Of a DNA stretch of 64,000 nucleotides, positions 51,831 to 61,304 are shown one piece after another. The number at the start of each line of letters is the position of its first letter. Positions within the stretch are counted from its first letter, which is position 1. The stretch is from Chitinophagaceae bacterium UBA4407 (lineage in GTDB: Bacteria; Bacteroidota; Bacteroidia; Chitinophagales; Chitinophagaceae), in NCBI GenBank assembly GCA_002390845.1, contig DGQT01000027.1, positions 1 through 64,000 on the forward strand. The letters run 5' to 3'. The notes beneath the pieces were generated by a model. The model was given only the letters and a program-made list of their open reading frames with translations. It made no database searches and had not been told where the DNA came from. Position numbers and translations under genes: made by a program.

Positions 51831-54194
51831 TTAAGCAATTTTTTGAAAAATCATGTCGATGCTTCCATTAAATCTTAACGGGCTAAAATTCGCTGCATTT
51901 TTTGAAGCTGTATCGGCCATTTTTTTGTACATATCTGGCGATGAAGCAAGCAGTTCAACTTTTCTTGAAAGCTCCTCCATATTGCTTGAATTAACATAGA
52001 ATCCATCCTGGCCTTCATGTACCAATTCTGTTACACCACCTGCAGGCGGAACGATTACGGGCCTTCCGCATTGCATGGCTTCCAGTACAGTCATACCAAA
52101 GGTTTCGATCCATTCATCGGGATTGGAAAGATTTACCACAAGATGGCATAATTTGTAAAAGGGAACGGTATCGCTCTTGGCAGAAAACATAAAACAGTTG
52201 GCTGGCGCATTTACCGATTGCCTGAAAGTTTCCATGTCTTTCTCAGCCGCGTTAAGCACAAGAATAAAATTAATATGCGGTAATTTTTTTGAAAGATCTA
52301 CGAACTCGTATATGCCTTTATATTTTTTTAGGGAGCAGAGCATGAGTACCGTGAAAGGCCACAGTTTGTTATTATTAGCGACCAGTTTGGTTTCTTCGAT
52401 AAAATTTTCGGGAAGTGTATTGTACACTACTTTTATAACAGGCTTAATAAAATTAAACTGCTCTTTTACAAAGTTCGACACGAAGATGATCTCCAACGCT
52501 GTTTTCTCTGCAACTGTTGTCAGAAAGTTCTTCAGCCCCTGTGGTTTTACGCTAACTTCATGTATGTGGTAAACCACCTTACAGCCCCTTAGTTTTGCGG
52601 CAAGCGCAGCTCCGAATGGTAAAAGTGTATTAATGTAAAGGGTATCCTTCCTGCTGATATTGAAAAGTATTTTTACAAATAAGTATGTTTGAGCGAAAAG
52701 GAACAGTGCAAGCAAAATGAATTTATTTGAATGCCACTTGTAAAAAATATTATGCTGGTTTATACCGGGAATATTGCTCAGGAAACCATCGCCCGATGGT
52801 GTTGCGGTATAAAGGTCAACTCTGTTGTTTTTTGATAAGGTGATTAACGCCTGCCTGAATACCAGCGGGCTTCCGCTTCTGTCGTTTAATAAATGTACTG
52901 CAACAATTCTTTGTTTGGTGAGTGGCTTATCGCTGCCAACCTGTGCAGCTTTTTTGTTTTTAGCTGTCAGCACTTTACTATAAATACTGTTCAACTGATC
53001 GCCTTTGATATCCCAGTTGAATAAATTATGGTAACGTTCTGTTGCAAGCAGGCTTTCTTCTTTGTAAAATAATTTATCGGAGAAAAGCCTGTACAGGTTT
53101 TCCGCGTAGCTGTTAATTCCTTCTTTGTAAGACCTGTAAGGAACTGCGAGTTTTGAAGACGGATGAATAAACTCACCAGGCCCGCAATTGTCCCAGCATA
53201 AAACAGGTAAACCATAACTCATTGCTTCCGGCACTACCATGCCTGCACCTTCATGTGAAGGAAAAAGAAATACCGAAGAAGAACTGAACAGATCCATCAT
53301 TTCTGTTCTTGGTATCCAGTTGATGATCTTTGTGCAATGTTTTATACCTTCTGCTGCAATCATACCCTCGAGCAATTGTTTTTGTTCGCCGGTACCAACG
53401 AGTACCAGTTCTGTTTTTGTTTTTTGTTCGGCAGATAATTTATTGTAGAAAGCGGCAAAGCTTCTGATGGTTACATCAAAACCCTTTAGTGCTACAAACC
53501 TACCTGATGAAATAACCCTGAATATTGGTTTTTCAACGGCAGCGGTATTGATCATTTCTGAAGCTACAGCCGGAATGATGCTGTATTTATCCCTTGCTAA
53601 TTTTAGTTTTTTTGGTGCTTCGCTGTTAATGCACACAACGTGATCTGCTTTTTTGCGGGAGATAAAAACAAACGGATCCAGCTTCCAGAAAATATTTTTT
53701 AATAACCAGAGATAGCGGTCTTTCAGGTATTCTTTTTTGCCATATTGATCAATCACAAATTGCTTTGGAATTTTTGGGTGATGGCCTACAGGTCCCCATA
53801 CCAGTGGCTTTCCGAGAATCCACAAAAACGTTGGTGTCCAGTCGTTGTGAAAATTCAGGTTGTGGGCAATATCAAAAGAGAGCTTTTTGCTTTTCAGCCA
53901 AACTGCCAACGTAAACTGCCACATGTAGAAATAAATGAGTGAAAGCAACGGGCCTTTCTTCCACCAGATTAATTTCTTTGGCCAGTCGAAATACATGAAC
54001 GTAATCCTGTCAAAACGAGCTTGCATTTCAGGATTTTCGGTTTGGTATCTTTCAATATGGGGCCGGTTGTTTTTCCTTGTTACTGCGATCACGTTATTGT
54101 GGCGTGCTATCTGCATAACAAAGTTCCATCCGGTGCCATCTTCCGATCCGTTGAAAGGGTTGATTGCGTATGCTGTTACAAGAATTGTATTCAT
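51831..54194 (-). CDS. Two-headed glycosyltransferase (GT4-GT4 fusion)
   Basis: The 787-residue protein has two GT-B glycosyltransferase units in tandem. Unit 1 (about 1-410) starts MNTILVTAYAINPFNGSEDG and has the donor-site block PSHEGAGMVVPEAMSYGLPV. Unit 2 (about 425-787) starts RIVAVHLLNDRSGSPLVF and has WIETFGMTVLEAMQCGRPV. It probably adds two successive sugars to the lipid-linked repeat unit. It lies 19 bases downstream of the kinase-like fusion gene. Sugar specificities are unknown. Confidence 0.88.
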   Translation of the reverse strand: MNTILVTAYAINPFNGSEDGTGWNFVMQIARHNNVIAVTRKNNRPHIERYQTENPEMQARFDRITFMYFDWPKKLIWWKKGPLLSLIYFYMWQFTLAVWLKSKKLSFDIAHNLNFHNDWTPTFLWILGKPLVWGPVGHHPKIPKQFVIDQYGKKEYLKDRYLWLLKNIFWKLDPFVFISRKKADHVVCINSEAPKKLKLARDKYSIIPAVASEMINTAAVEKPIFRVISSGRFVALKGFDVTIRSFAAFYNKLSAEQKTKTELVLVGTGEQKQLLEGMIAAEGIKHCTKIINWIPRTEMMDLFSSSSVFLFPSHEGAGMVVPEAMSYGLPVLCWDNCGPGEFIHPSSKLAVPYRSYKEGINSYAENLYRLFSDKLFYKEESLLATERYHNLFNWDIKGDQLNSIYSKVLTAKNKKAAQVGSDKPLTKQRIVAVHLLNDRSGSPLVFRQALITLSKNNRVDLYTATPSGDGFLSNIPGINQHNIFYKWHSNKFILLALFLFAQTYLFVKILFNISRKDTLYINTLLPFGAALAAKLRGCKVVYHIHEVSVKPQGLKNFLTTVAEKTALEIIFVSNFVKEQFNFIKPVIKVVYNTLPENFIEETKLVANNNKLWPFTVLMLCSLKKYKGIYEFVDLSKKLPHINFILVLNAAEKDMETFRQSVNAPANCFMFSAKSDTVPFYKLCHLVVNLSNPDEWIETFGMTVLEAMQCGRPVIVPPAGGVTELVHEGQDGFYVNSSNMEELSRKVELLASSPDMYKKMADTASKNAANFSPLRFNGSIDMIFQKIA

Positions 54195-54213
54195 TTTGGC
54201 TATTCTTAAGGGG

Positions 54214-56691
54214 TTAATTTAATTGCTGGGTTTTTATCTTGTCGAAGACAGTAGTAAGTGTATCGTTCATCTCAATATTGCTGATCGCTATATAGGCTGA
54301 TCGTTTGTATTTTCCTGACAGTGATTCAAAAAGATCGAGGTAATCGGCGGTAAGTGTTTTTATGGAGGCCTCATCCATTTCCTGTTTACGTTTAAGGATG
54401 GTTTCTGCAGGCGCATATAAAAAGAAATTTATCTCTGGCTTAACAAGGAACTTATACAACCAGGACGTAAATGATTTTGGAAGGTCTATATTGCTTCTGC
54501 GGCTGTCATTGATAAAGTCAAAGTAGTAACGGTCGTAAACAACCACGTTTCCACGCCACACATATTTCGCCTGCACATAAAACTGCCCCAGCAAATAGTC
54601 GATATAGTAGTACGCAAACCTGAACAAAGAGGAGATGCTGCTTTTGTTTTTACCTTGTCTTGGCATTGTGTTCGCCGACATTTGCTCCGCAGCTTCACGA
54701 CCGTGTTTCCATGCACTGAGCATGGGCAATACAGAAGGGCGGTGCCTGAGTACCACAACTTTTCTACGCAGGTTTTTTTCCAGGAAATTTTTTGTTTTGT
54801 TGATGATGGTTGTTTTTCCGGCGCCGTCAACACCACTGAATGTGATGATATATCCTGCTGATGGTTTCATGTTTCTTATGTTGTCCCAGAAATAGTTGAG
54901 TTGATTTCTCAGTTTGGAAAGACCTTTATTTTCCGGGCGGTTTTTTACCTGATCAAATATTTTGCTTGTCTTTTCTTTATCATTTTTCTGCAGCTCTTCA
55001 TAGTTCATAGCCAGGCCCGGCATAGTATTATTAATCACAGGCATAATTTGCTGTTCGTATTTTTTGTACCATTGAGAATACTTTTCCGGGATGTTGCTGT
55101 TATTGAGTTGGTAGAACTGCATCGTGTACAGAAAATCATAAGCTGCTCCTGCGACTTTTACACCGTTTAAATTTACTGCCGAAGAACTGATCACTTCTTT
55201 TGCATCAAGAAAATTCCACTGTTTTCTTTTGAAGTCATGTATCAGATCAAAATATAATAGGCTATTATCGCTCAGCAATAACTCAACCTGTTTCATATAT
55301 GTCTTGCCAATTACTTTAACTTGTTTAACTAGGGCATTTTTTTTAAAACGACTGATAAGCTTTTCCGCGTTGTTCTTTTCAATGCAGATATCCATATCCG
55401 AAGATTCGGGCAGGTCATCAATTTTATCAAGCGTAAACTTCATCGCCGCGTAAGGCATGCTGTGCAGGTAGAACATTGCATCATGCAATACAATCTTTCT
55501 TGCAGGCATTACCGCAGACCTGTTCAACCAATAAGTAAGCGCTTCATTCCACACATTTAACGAGAGATTTACCTGCGCATCCCATATTGGCTGTTTTGCA
55601 TACACCGGCATATAGTGGCTCATCACTTTTGCCAGGTAACATTGTTCAGCCAGTTCTGTACAGATATTGTGTTTGCTGATAAATTTCTTCCACTGTGGCT
55701 GCGCAAACAATTCATCCAACTCTTTTCTTATTTGTGCATATGGTTTTAAACCTGCGAGTGAGTTTGACTGATACACAAAATGAAACGCATCATAAAGTGC
55801 CGGCATCTGGGTTTCAAATAATTCCCAATCAATCATCACCAGTTTATCCTGTTCCATGTAAATATTCCACGGAGTAAAATCACCGTGCGCTGTGCTCACC
55901 TGCATTGAATGCCTGCTTTTCAGGAACGAAACGAGTGTTACATATTTAAAACAAAAACTCTCAGCGATTCTTTTGTCCTTCCATTCATTCATGCTTTCGG
56001 CAGTTTGCACAGTTTTTTCAAACCATTCGCTGTCTTCGATCGTTGCTTCTTTTAAATCAGTTTCAAGCCACATGGTAAATGCTTTTACGGGTATTTGATT
56101 GATACGGTCTGTTTTTGTGATGCGCTCATTCATCACATCGGTTTGTGTAAAGAGAAACATGGAATTGCTCAGGCATTTTGGTGCGCTGATCAGTTCATTC
56201 GATAATTTGCCGGCTGAGTGTAAAACAGCGGCTTCATCCTTTAATTCAGCCGATGCTTTTGGCGAGAATGCAAACCGCGTAAACATGCTTTCCTGCTTCC
56301 CATTCATATGCCACAACAAAACTTTGTCTTTTGTAAAAGCGGTAGTAGCAAAAAGTGCCCAGCTATTCAGCGACGGCTTTAACGACTCGTTGCAATACAA
56401 TTTAAAGTGGCCATTGCGAAGCATATTCTTTGCGCCTAAAGAGAAGCCGAGGCTGATCATCTTTTTGATCGCGGTAGAGCGCATGTTATTACTGTGATAA
56501 AATCTCAGGAATTCGGGTTGCTTTGATGTGGATGGGTAAATCCAGCGAATGCTTCCGTTTGCGTTCAGCATATAGCTACAATCAATGGCAACGCTGCAGT
56601 CGCTCGTTTGTTCGAGGGAAATCTGCAAACCGGCTGTGCGCAGGTTTACGATGATTTCTTTAAGGCGTGTATTGTTTTTTGATCTTTGCAC
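54214..56691 (-). CDS. Three-part kinase-like protein: APH-like, nucleotidyltransferase-like, thymidylate-kinase-like
   Basis: In this 825-residue protein the N-terminal half resembles aminoglycoside/choline phosphotransferases, with the catalytic loop STAHGDFTPWNIYM and MIDWELF near residues 280-300. A middle part (about 410-590) has DLPESSDMDICIEKNNAEKL, reminiscent of a nucleotidyltransferase fold. The C-terminal 205 residues form a thymidylate-kinase-like P-loop domain (FSGVDGAGKTT, VVVLRHRPS, VVVYDRYYFD). Located inside the exopolysaccharide operon, it may phosphorylate a sugar, polyol or glycan end. The role is inference; the domain order is unfamiliar to me. Confidence 0.75.
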   Translation of the reverse strand: MQRSKNNTRLKEIIVNLRTAGLQISLEQTSDCSVAIDCSYMLNANGSIRWIYPSTSKQPEFLRFYHSNNMRSTAIKKMISLGFSLGAKNMLRNGHFKLYCNESLKPSLNSWALFATTAFTKDKVLLWHMNGKQESMFTRFAFSPKASAELKDEAAVLHSAGKLSNELISAPKCLSNSMFLFTQTDVMNERITKTDRINQIPVKAFTMWLETDLKEATIEDSEWFEKTVQTAESMNEWKDKRIAESFCFKYVTLVSFLKSRHSMQVSTAHGDFTPWNIYMEQDKLVMIDWELFETQMPALYDAFHFVYQSNSLAGLKPYAQIRKELDELFAQPQWKKFISKHNICTELAEQCYLAKVMSHYMPVYAKQPIWDAQVNLSLNVWNEALTYWLNRSAVMPARKIVLHDAMFYLHSMPYAAMKFTLDKIDDLPESSDMDICIEKNNAEKLISRFKKNALVKQVKVIGKTYMKQVELLLSDNSLLYFDLIHDFKRKQWNFLDAKEVISSSAVNLNGVKVAGAAYDFLYTMQFYQLNNSNIPEKYSQWYKKYEQQIMPVINNTMPGLAMNYEELQKNDKEKTSKIFDQVKNRPENKGLSKLRNQLNYFWDNIRNMKPSAGYIITFSGVDGAGKTTIINKTKNFLEKNLRRKVVVLRHRPSVLPMLSAWKHGREAAEQMSANTMPRQGKNKSSISSLFRFAYYYIDYLLGQFYVQAKYVWRGNVVVYDRYYFDFINDSRRSNIDLPKSFTSWLYKFLVKPEINFFLYAPAETILKRKQEMDEASIKTLTADYLDLFESLSGKYKRSAYIAISNIEMNDTLTTVFDKIKTQQLN

Positions 56692-56827
56692 ATTCTGCTT
56701 TTGTCTATTTATATGCCAAGATGGAAACTTGCATAAATAATTGATTTACAGTAGCTGTTTTTGCTGTATGTCTGGTGCCACTCTATCCGGCGGATAATTA
56801 ATCCATAATGTGGAATCGGGGAAATGC

Positions 56828-56915
56828 CTGTGTACCCAGCTTTTTTTCCTTATGGCATCGACTGTTGCGTCGCACTCTTCAGCCTCCGGAACTTTATGCG
56901 ACTGAAGGCTTGTAT
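56828..56915. repeat. Palindromic element copy 22 (left arm, decayed right arm)
   Basis: Left arm ACTGTTGCGTCGCACTCTTC at about 56861. The right side CTTTATGCGACTGAAGGCT is degenerate. The rest of 56692-57064 is AT-rich with no gene seen. Confidence 0.65.
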
Positions 56916-57064
56916 GCAATTTTATTAATCATCATTTTTACTGCCAGCGAATTCCAAATGCCCTTATGGAAGGCAAAATCCAAATCATTTATATAAGACA
57001 ATGTATAAATGAAAAATGGCAACCATAGTGGCCGCCATTCTCTAAAAATTCACCAATCAAAAAC

Positions 57065-58285
57065 CTATGCTGCTTTCAAAACCAATCTGTCGCTTTTCTT
57101 TCTTGTAAAAACTTTGTTTAACCCGAGAACAGGCAATTCAATGATATAGTAAGAGAGCGATGCAAGCCCTGTCGCTATAATAAAAACCAAACAATAAAAG
57201 GAAATAAAGTAAACAACGGGCACCGATTGTAATACTGGTACTTTAGCGAAAACAAAAGACACCGCGTAAACAACGAACATGTGATACATATAAATACCGT
57301 ATGAAACTTTGCCGAGGTAATTTAAAACCGGGTGTTCTAATGTAAAGATTCTTTTCTCGTTCACGCTAACGTTCACAATCAGCCAGCCGAACAATAAACC
57401 AAGTGGCAGAGGAATAAGCACTTCTCCTACAACCGTTTTCTGGTAGAAAAAGAAAAAGCCGATGATGAGTGCTGTAAGCATTAGTTGTAAAAAACGGCTG
57501 CTGAAAACTTTTAGTTTAAGCAGTTTACTTTTATGATGAAACACAAGCCAGGCAAAGCCTGCGCCCATTCCCATATAATGAAACTGCAGTGTTGAAATCA
57601 CTTGCTTTACGCCATCCGAGTAATGAAAAACATTCAATGTATTCAGGATGTTCACCGCAAGTGATATCAAAGAAACTATTGCGATAAGTAAAGGGAGTTT
57701 TTTTATAAAGCGTTTTGATAAAGGTGCCCAGAAAAGATAGAATTGCTCTTCCACGGCTACGCTCCATGTTACGTGCAAAATTCCGCCAACATGATAAAGA
57801 CTGTTCATTACGTTGGCAAGAAAAAAGGAATACAGAGTAATGGCGAGTGCGTGTGAATAATTGTCATCGTATTTTAAACCCAATTGCGGAACAAGTTGCC
57901 AGTAAAAGAAAGTGCCGGCAACGATCACGATAAAATATAATGGCCATATTCTGAATACACGACGCAGATAAAAGTTTCGAATGCTGATAGTGCCTGTTTT
58001 GCTATCTTCTTTCAACAACAAATAAGTAATAAGAAAGCCTGAAAGCACAAAGAAAAAAGACACTGCATACAAACCTTTGAACAGAACAGGAAATGCAGGT
58101 AGTTGTGGCAAACCTGATATACCCTGGTTATTGTGTATATGCATTACAATCACCAATGCCGCTGCTATAAAGCGCAGTGCATTAAGACCGGGAAACCAGT
58201 CATGCTTTAGGGGCTGGGGCTGCGGCTCAACAACCTTCATGTCTTTGCTTTTTTTGAACGGGTTGAATATTTTAGTATAAGGCAT
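57065..58285 (-). CDS. Acyltransferase family 3 (OafA/YrhL-like)
   Basis: The 406-residue inner-membrane protein has about ten helices. The family start LNALRFIAAALVIVMHIHNN contains the essential His. RNFYLRRVFRIWPLYF is the conserved Arg-rich loop, and VTWSVAVEEQFYLFWA is the second signature. It transfers acetyl or another acyl group to sugars of the polysaccharide. It stands between two repeat-filled gaps, so it may have its own promoter. Confidence 0.93.
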   Translation of the reverse strand: MPYTKIFNPFKKSKDMKVVEPQPQPLKHDWFPGLNALRFIAAALVIVMHIHNNQGISGLPQLPAFPVLFKGLYAVSFFFVLSGFLITYLLLKEDSKTGTISIRNFYLRRVFRIWPLYFIVIVAGTFFYWQLVPQLGLKYDDNYSHALAITLYSFFLANVMNSLYHVGGILHVTWSVAVEEQFYLFWAPLSKRFIKKLPLLIAIVSLISLAVNILNTLNVFHYSDGVKQVISTLQFHYMGMGAGFAWLVFHHKSKLLKLKVFSSRFLQLMLTALIIGFFFFYQKTVVGEVLIPLPLGLLFGWLIVNVSVNEKRIFTLEHPVLNYLGKVSYGIYMYHMFVVYAVSFVFAKVPVLQSVPVVYFISFYCLVFIIATGLASLSYYIIELPVLGLNKVFTRKKSDRLVLKAA

Positions 58286-58696
58286 TGTAAAATTATTTTG
58301 TTTGTGTTTTCGATTACTGTGCCAATTGTTTCAACCTTCTGAAACCCTTAACTGTATTGATTTTTGTTATTTCATGACTTTTGGTTTATTCTCGTGGATA
58401 GAGGATTTTCCATAATACGGAACACATTTTTATATGAAAACCGGTGTACTGGTAAATTTTCAATTTGTATGAGTGCCTGAATTCTGAGATGTGTATTTGC
58501 AATGCCATGCTTGTTCGATAATTGTAAAAGCTATTGACTGTACTTTGATTGATTAAGAGATCATTGCTATGTTTAAAGCAACATACATTGAAGTTTAAGA
58601 TGCAACGGGCTACCGGTAAAGTGATATGGCTGTTTATTAAAAGATTTTCTTTGAAGCTGTATGAATTTTCTTTGAACTGTTTAATTTGAAACCAGA
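58286..58696. other. Intergenic stretch without a convincing gene
   Basis: AT-rich. TTTCCATAataCGGAA at 58407-58422 resembles 51384-51399. A 120-codon minus-strand frame here has no family resemblance and runs through the repeat, so it is not called. Confidence 0.4.
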
Positions 58697-58775
58697 CGAT
58701 GCCATTTTTACAGCAGATGAAAGGATTGCGACGCAACAAAGATGCCATAAAAATTATAGCTGGTATTATAATAAA
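58697..58775. repeat. Palindromic element half copy 23 (right arm)
   Basis: GAAAGGATTGCGACGCAACAAAG at about 58719, then GATGCCATAAAAATTATAGC and TGGTAT. It is the same subfamily as the copies at 22411 and 4018. Confidence 0.7.
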
Positions 58776-58798
58776 TAACTTTCGGGCAGCGCCTTAGA

Positions 58799-60091
58799 TT
58801 ATGATAAAGCAAGTTCGGGGCGGCGATGGCGCAGGTAGATTTTCTCTGATGGTGTAAGCCTTTTATGGATCTGCATGCTTATATAAAAAATAAGCAACTG
58901 ATAAAAAAGAATACCGTAGTTGGTTTCTCCAAAGATACCGAATTCGGTCATGGAATTGATCATTACCGGAATGATAATGCCAAGCGACATTAATTTTTTT
59001 TCTTTTTCTGGCGTGGTAAGAAATCCTTTGAACGTAAAAATGAGTTGAAACAGCACTACAGTAAAACCAATGAGCCCCAGGTTCATGATCACCTGTACGA
59101 TGGTATTGTGGGCCATGCTTGCTGTATAAGTGTGTACACTGGAAAAATAGGTTGTATATGCAATGCGCATAAATCCGTAGCCAAGCAATGGTTCTTTTGG
59201 AAGGCCTTCAGTCAACAATGCCGTCCAGAAAGGCAGCCGGCCTGTCATACTCATTACTTCATCAAGACCCCCGTTGCCTTCTGACTTTACGATCATTGTA
59301 CTTACTGCAATCGGAAGAATCATTACTGCACCAGCATACATGGCAATTTTGAGTTTTGTATTCGTTGACTGGTTGATGTGAAAAAAGATAATGATAAAAC
59401 AACCGATGGTGGTAGACCTTGAACCGGTGAGCACAATACCATAGAGGAGGATGAGAATTTTTATAACGGTCCAAACCCTGTATCCTTTATCGTACAGGCA
59501 AAAGATATAACAGGAAACGCCTACTGCACTTAGCATTCCAAGCTCGTTGGGGTTCATGATAAATCCGCCAAGCCTGAACTCTTCTCCTTCATGTGACATA
59601 CGCATGAATACGCCGGGATTTACGAAATAGCCGATCACAAAAATGAGTATCAGCATGAAGATCGCGTGACCAAGTACCCGGTATATTTTTATTTTGGAGT
59701 CAGGGAAATAAACATCAAGCAGAATAAAGGAGCCAATAAAATAGTAAGCAAACACCAGGCTTTCCACATCCATAAACCATTGCAATGCAGAATAGGAAAC
59801 GTCTGTGCTCCATAAGAAGGAAAGAAGCCCGAGCCCGAGATACACCGCATAAAGCATGGGTGACAACACATTTGCAAAACTAAAAGAAGGTATTGCACCA
59901 CGTTTTACGATCATCTGGAAAACATAGTAAATGGAAATAGTCATTAACAGCCGCGATACAAGTTTGAATACTTTATTGAAACCGGCGCTATCACTCCATG
60001 CAAAATATCCGCCCAGCATTACAAAAATGATAATGACCAGCAGGAAGCTTATTTTTTTATAGAATTTTCTATGGCCTTTTTCTTTGAGCAT
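58799..60091 (-). CDS. O-antigen ligase/polymerase-like membrane protein
   Basis: The 430-residue protein has about eleven membrane helices and a larger periplasmic loop. The loop contains GRLPFWTALLTEGLPKEPLL and GYGF, then HTYTASMAHNTIVQVIMNLG with the His of the Wzy_C/WaaL family. GSRSTTIGCF matches the conserved Arg region. It polymerises or ligates lipid-linked repeat units in the periplasm. It is probably the Wzy of this locus, working with the flippase and the Wzc-like protein. Confidence 0.85.
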   Translation of the reverse strand: MLKEKGHRKFYKKISFLLVIIIFVMLGGYFAWSDSAGFNKVFKLVSRLLMTISIYYVFQMIVKRGAIPSFSFANVLSPMLYAVYLGLGLLSFLWSTDVSYSALQWFMDVESLVFAYYFIGSFILLDVYFPDSKIKIYRVLGHAIFMLILIFVIGYFVNPGVFMRMSHEGEEFRLGGFIMNPNELGMLSAVGVSCYIFCLYDKGYRVWTVIKILILLYGIVLTGSRSTTIGCFIIIFFHINQSTNTKLKIAMYAGAVMILPIAVSTMIVKSEGNGGLDEVMSMTGRLPFWTALLTEGLPKEPLLGYGFMRIAYTTYFSSVHTYTASMAHNTIVQVIMNLGLIGFTVVLFQLIFTFKGFLTTPEKEKKLMSLGIIIPVMINSMTEFGIFGETNYGILFYQLLIFYISMQIHKRLTPSEKIYLRHRRPELALS

Positions 60092-60140
60092 TTCTGTTTA
60101 TTGGCAGTTCTTTAAATTGGTAAATTGCCAGGTGATTAAT

Positions 60141-61304
60141 CTATTCGGCAGTTACATTTTCCTGTTGCAACATTGCGTGTTTTGTGAAATAAGCTTCTTT
60201 GTATAGTTTGTTAAGTTTTGCAAGAACGGTGTTCCAATCGAACGCTTCTTCAATCATCTGCAGTGCATTTTTTTTCAGCTGTTCCAATTCATTGTTGAAG
60301 TATATTCTTTTGTATATGCTGCTAAGCCCCTGATAAAATTCTGTTGCGTTGAGGCTTTTCATGGAATGCCCGGCGTCGAAAGCTGTAACAAAATCGCCTA
60401 TATTGGTTTCTTCTGAAACAACAGAGGGAAGCCCGAGCGCTGCAGCTTCAACAATAGTTGCTGGCAAACCGTCTGAACGTGATGGATGCACGAATACATG
60501 GCATTGCTGAAGCAGTGCAACTTTTTCATCTCCAAACCTGCTGCCCATTAATTCCACTGCATCTTCAATACCTAATTGCTTTATTATTGCTTCTACTTTG
60601 GGCCGCTGATCACCATCGCCGATAACCATAAGCTTTGTGTTTGCAAACTGTTTATGGAGCAATGCAAAGCCTTCAAGCATTATGTCGAGCCCTTTTGAAT
60701 GAATGTCGAACCTGCCGCAGTAGCCAAATACAACTATGTCTGTAGATTTTTTTGCCTGCTTTTTCATCACCGGTATGTTGAAACCATATGGTATCAGCGC
60801 TGATTTACGGTTGTGATAAATTACATTTAACCCCGCCAACTCTGATTTGCCAACGAGGTGAATGAATGAAGAACGATCAAGCAACTTCTTTTCGAAAAGG
60901 CTGAAATATATTTTTTTTATGAGCGAATTTTTCTTCATCATAACAATATTGTATGAACTGTGTGGTGTTATGATAAAAGGAATATTGTTTTTAGCAAGAA
61001 ATGCAGACACGCTATAAAAAACAGGAAGAAATGCGCCGTGTATGTGTATTACGGCAGTTTGTTTTTTAGCGATCAAAGCACTCTTCAGGGATTTATCAAA
61101 TCCAAAAGGATTTCTTGAAGACTTGAAGAGTTTTGTATTAAATATTCTGGATGGGTAATCATGAACAGGATTATCGGTGATGCCCCATACTTCGGCACAA
61201 ATACCTTTTTCTACCTGTGTTGTAGCCAGTTCGTGAACTACTTTGTTCACACCATTCATTCTGTTAGGATTTGCTTTGCCTAAAATGAGGTGAATAATTT
61301 CCAT
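60141..61304 (-). CDS. Family 4 glycosyltransferase
   Basis: ATG 61304 (MEIIHLILGKANPNRMNGVN) is chosen over the longer frame because it starts at the conserved GT-B strand. It overlaps the flippase gene end by 25 bases, suggesting translational coupling. Donor-site block PSRSDGLPATIVEAAALGLP, sugar-site FGYCGRFDIHSKGLD. A cytosolic-face enzyme building the repeat unit; sugar unknown. Confidence 0.9.
   Translation of the reverse strand: MEIIHLILGKANPNRMNGVNKVVHELATTQVEKGICAEVWGITDNPVHDYPSRIFNTKLFKSSRNPFGFDKSLKSALIAKKQTAVIHIHGAFLPVFYSVSAFLAKNNIPFIITPHSSYNIVMMKKNSLIKKIYFSLFEKKLLDRSSFIHLVGKSELAGLNVIYHNRKSALIPYGFNIPVMKKQAKKSTDIVVFGYCGRFDIHSKGLDIMLEGFALLHKQFANTKLMVIGDGDQRPKVEAIIKQLGIEDAVELMGSRFGDEKVALLQQCHVFVHPSRSDGLPATIVEAAALGLPSVVSEETNIGDFVTAFDAGHSMKSLNATEFYQGLSSIYKRIYFNNELEQLKKNALQMIEEAFDWNTVLAKLNKLYKEAYFTKHAMLQQENVTAE

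Noticed and set aside
58386..58748. 120-codon minus-strand ORF
   Set aside because: It runs through a palindromic element, has no family resemblance and odd Cys/His/Asn composition typical of non-coding AT-rich DNA.
1156..58775. Dispersed arms as integron attC sites
   Set aside because: The arm order is GTTGCG...CGCAAC, the opposite of the RYYYAAC...GTTRRRY order of attC. The units also lie among operons and long genes on both strands without an integrase or cassette array.
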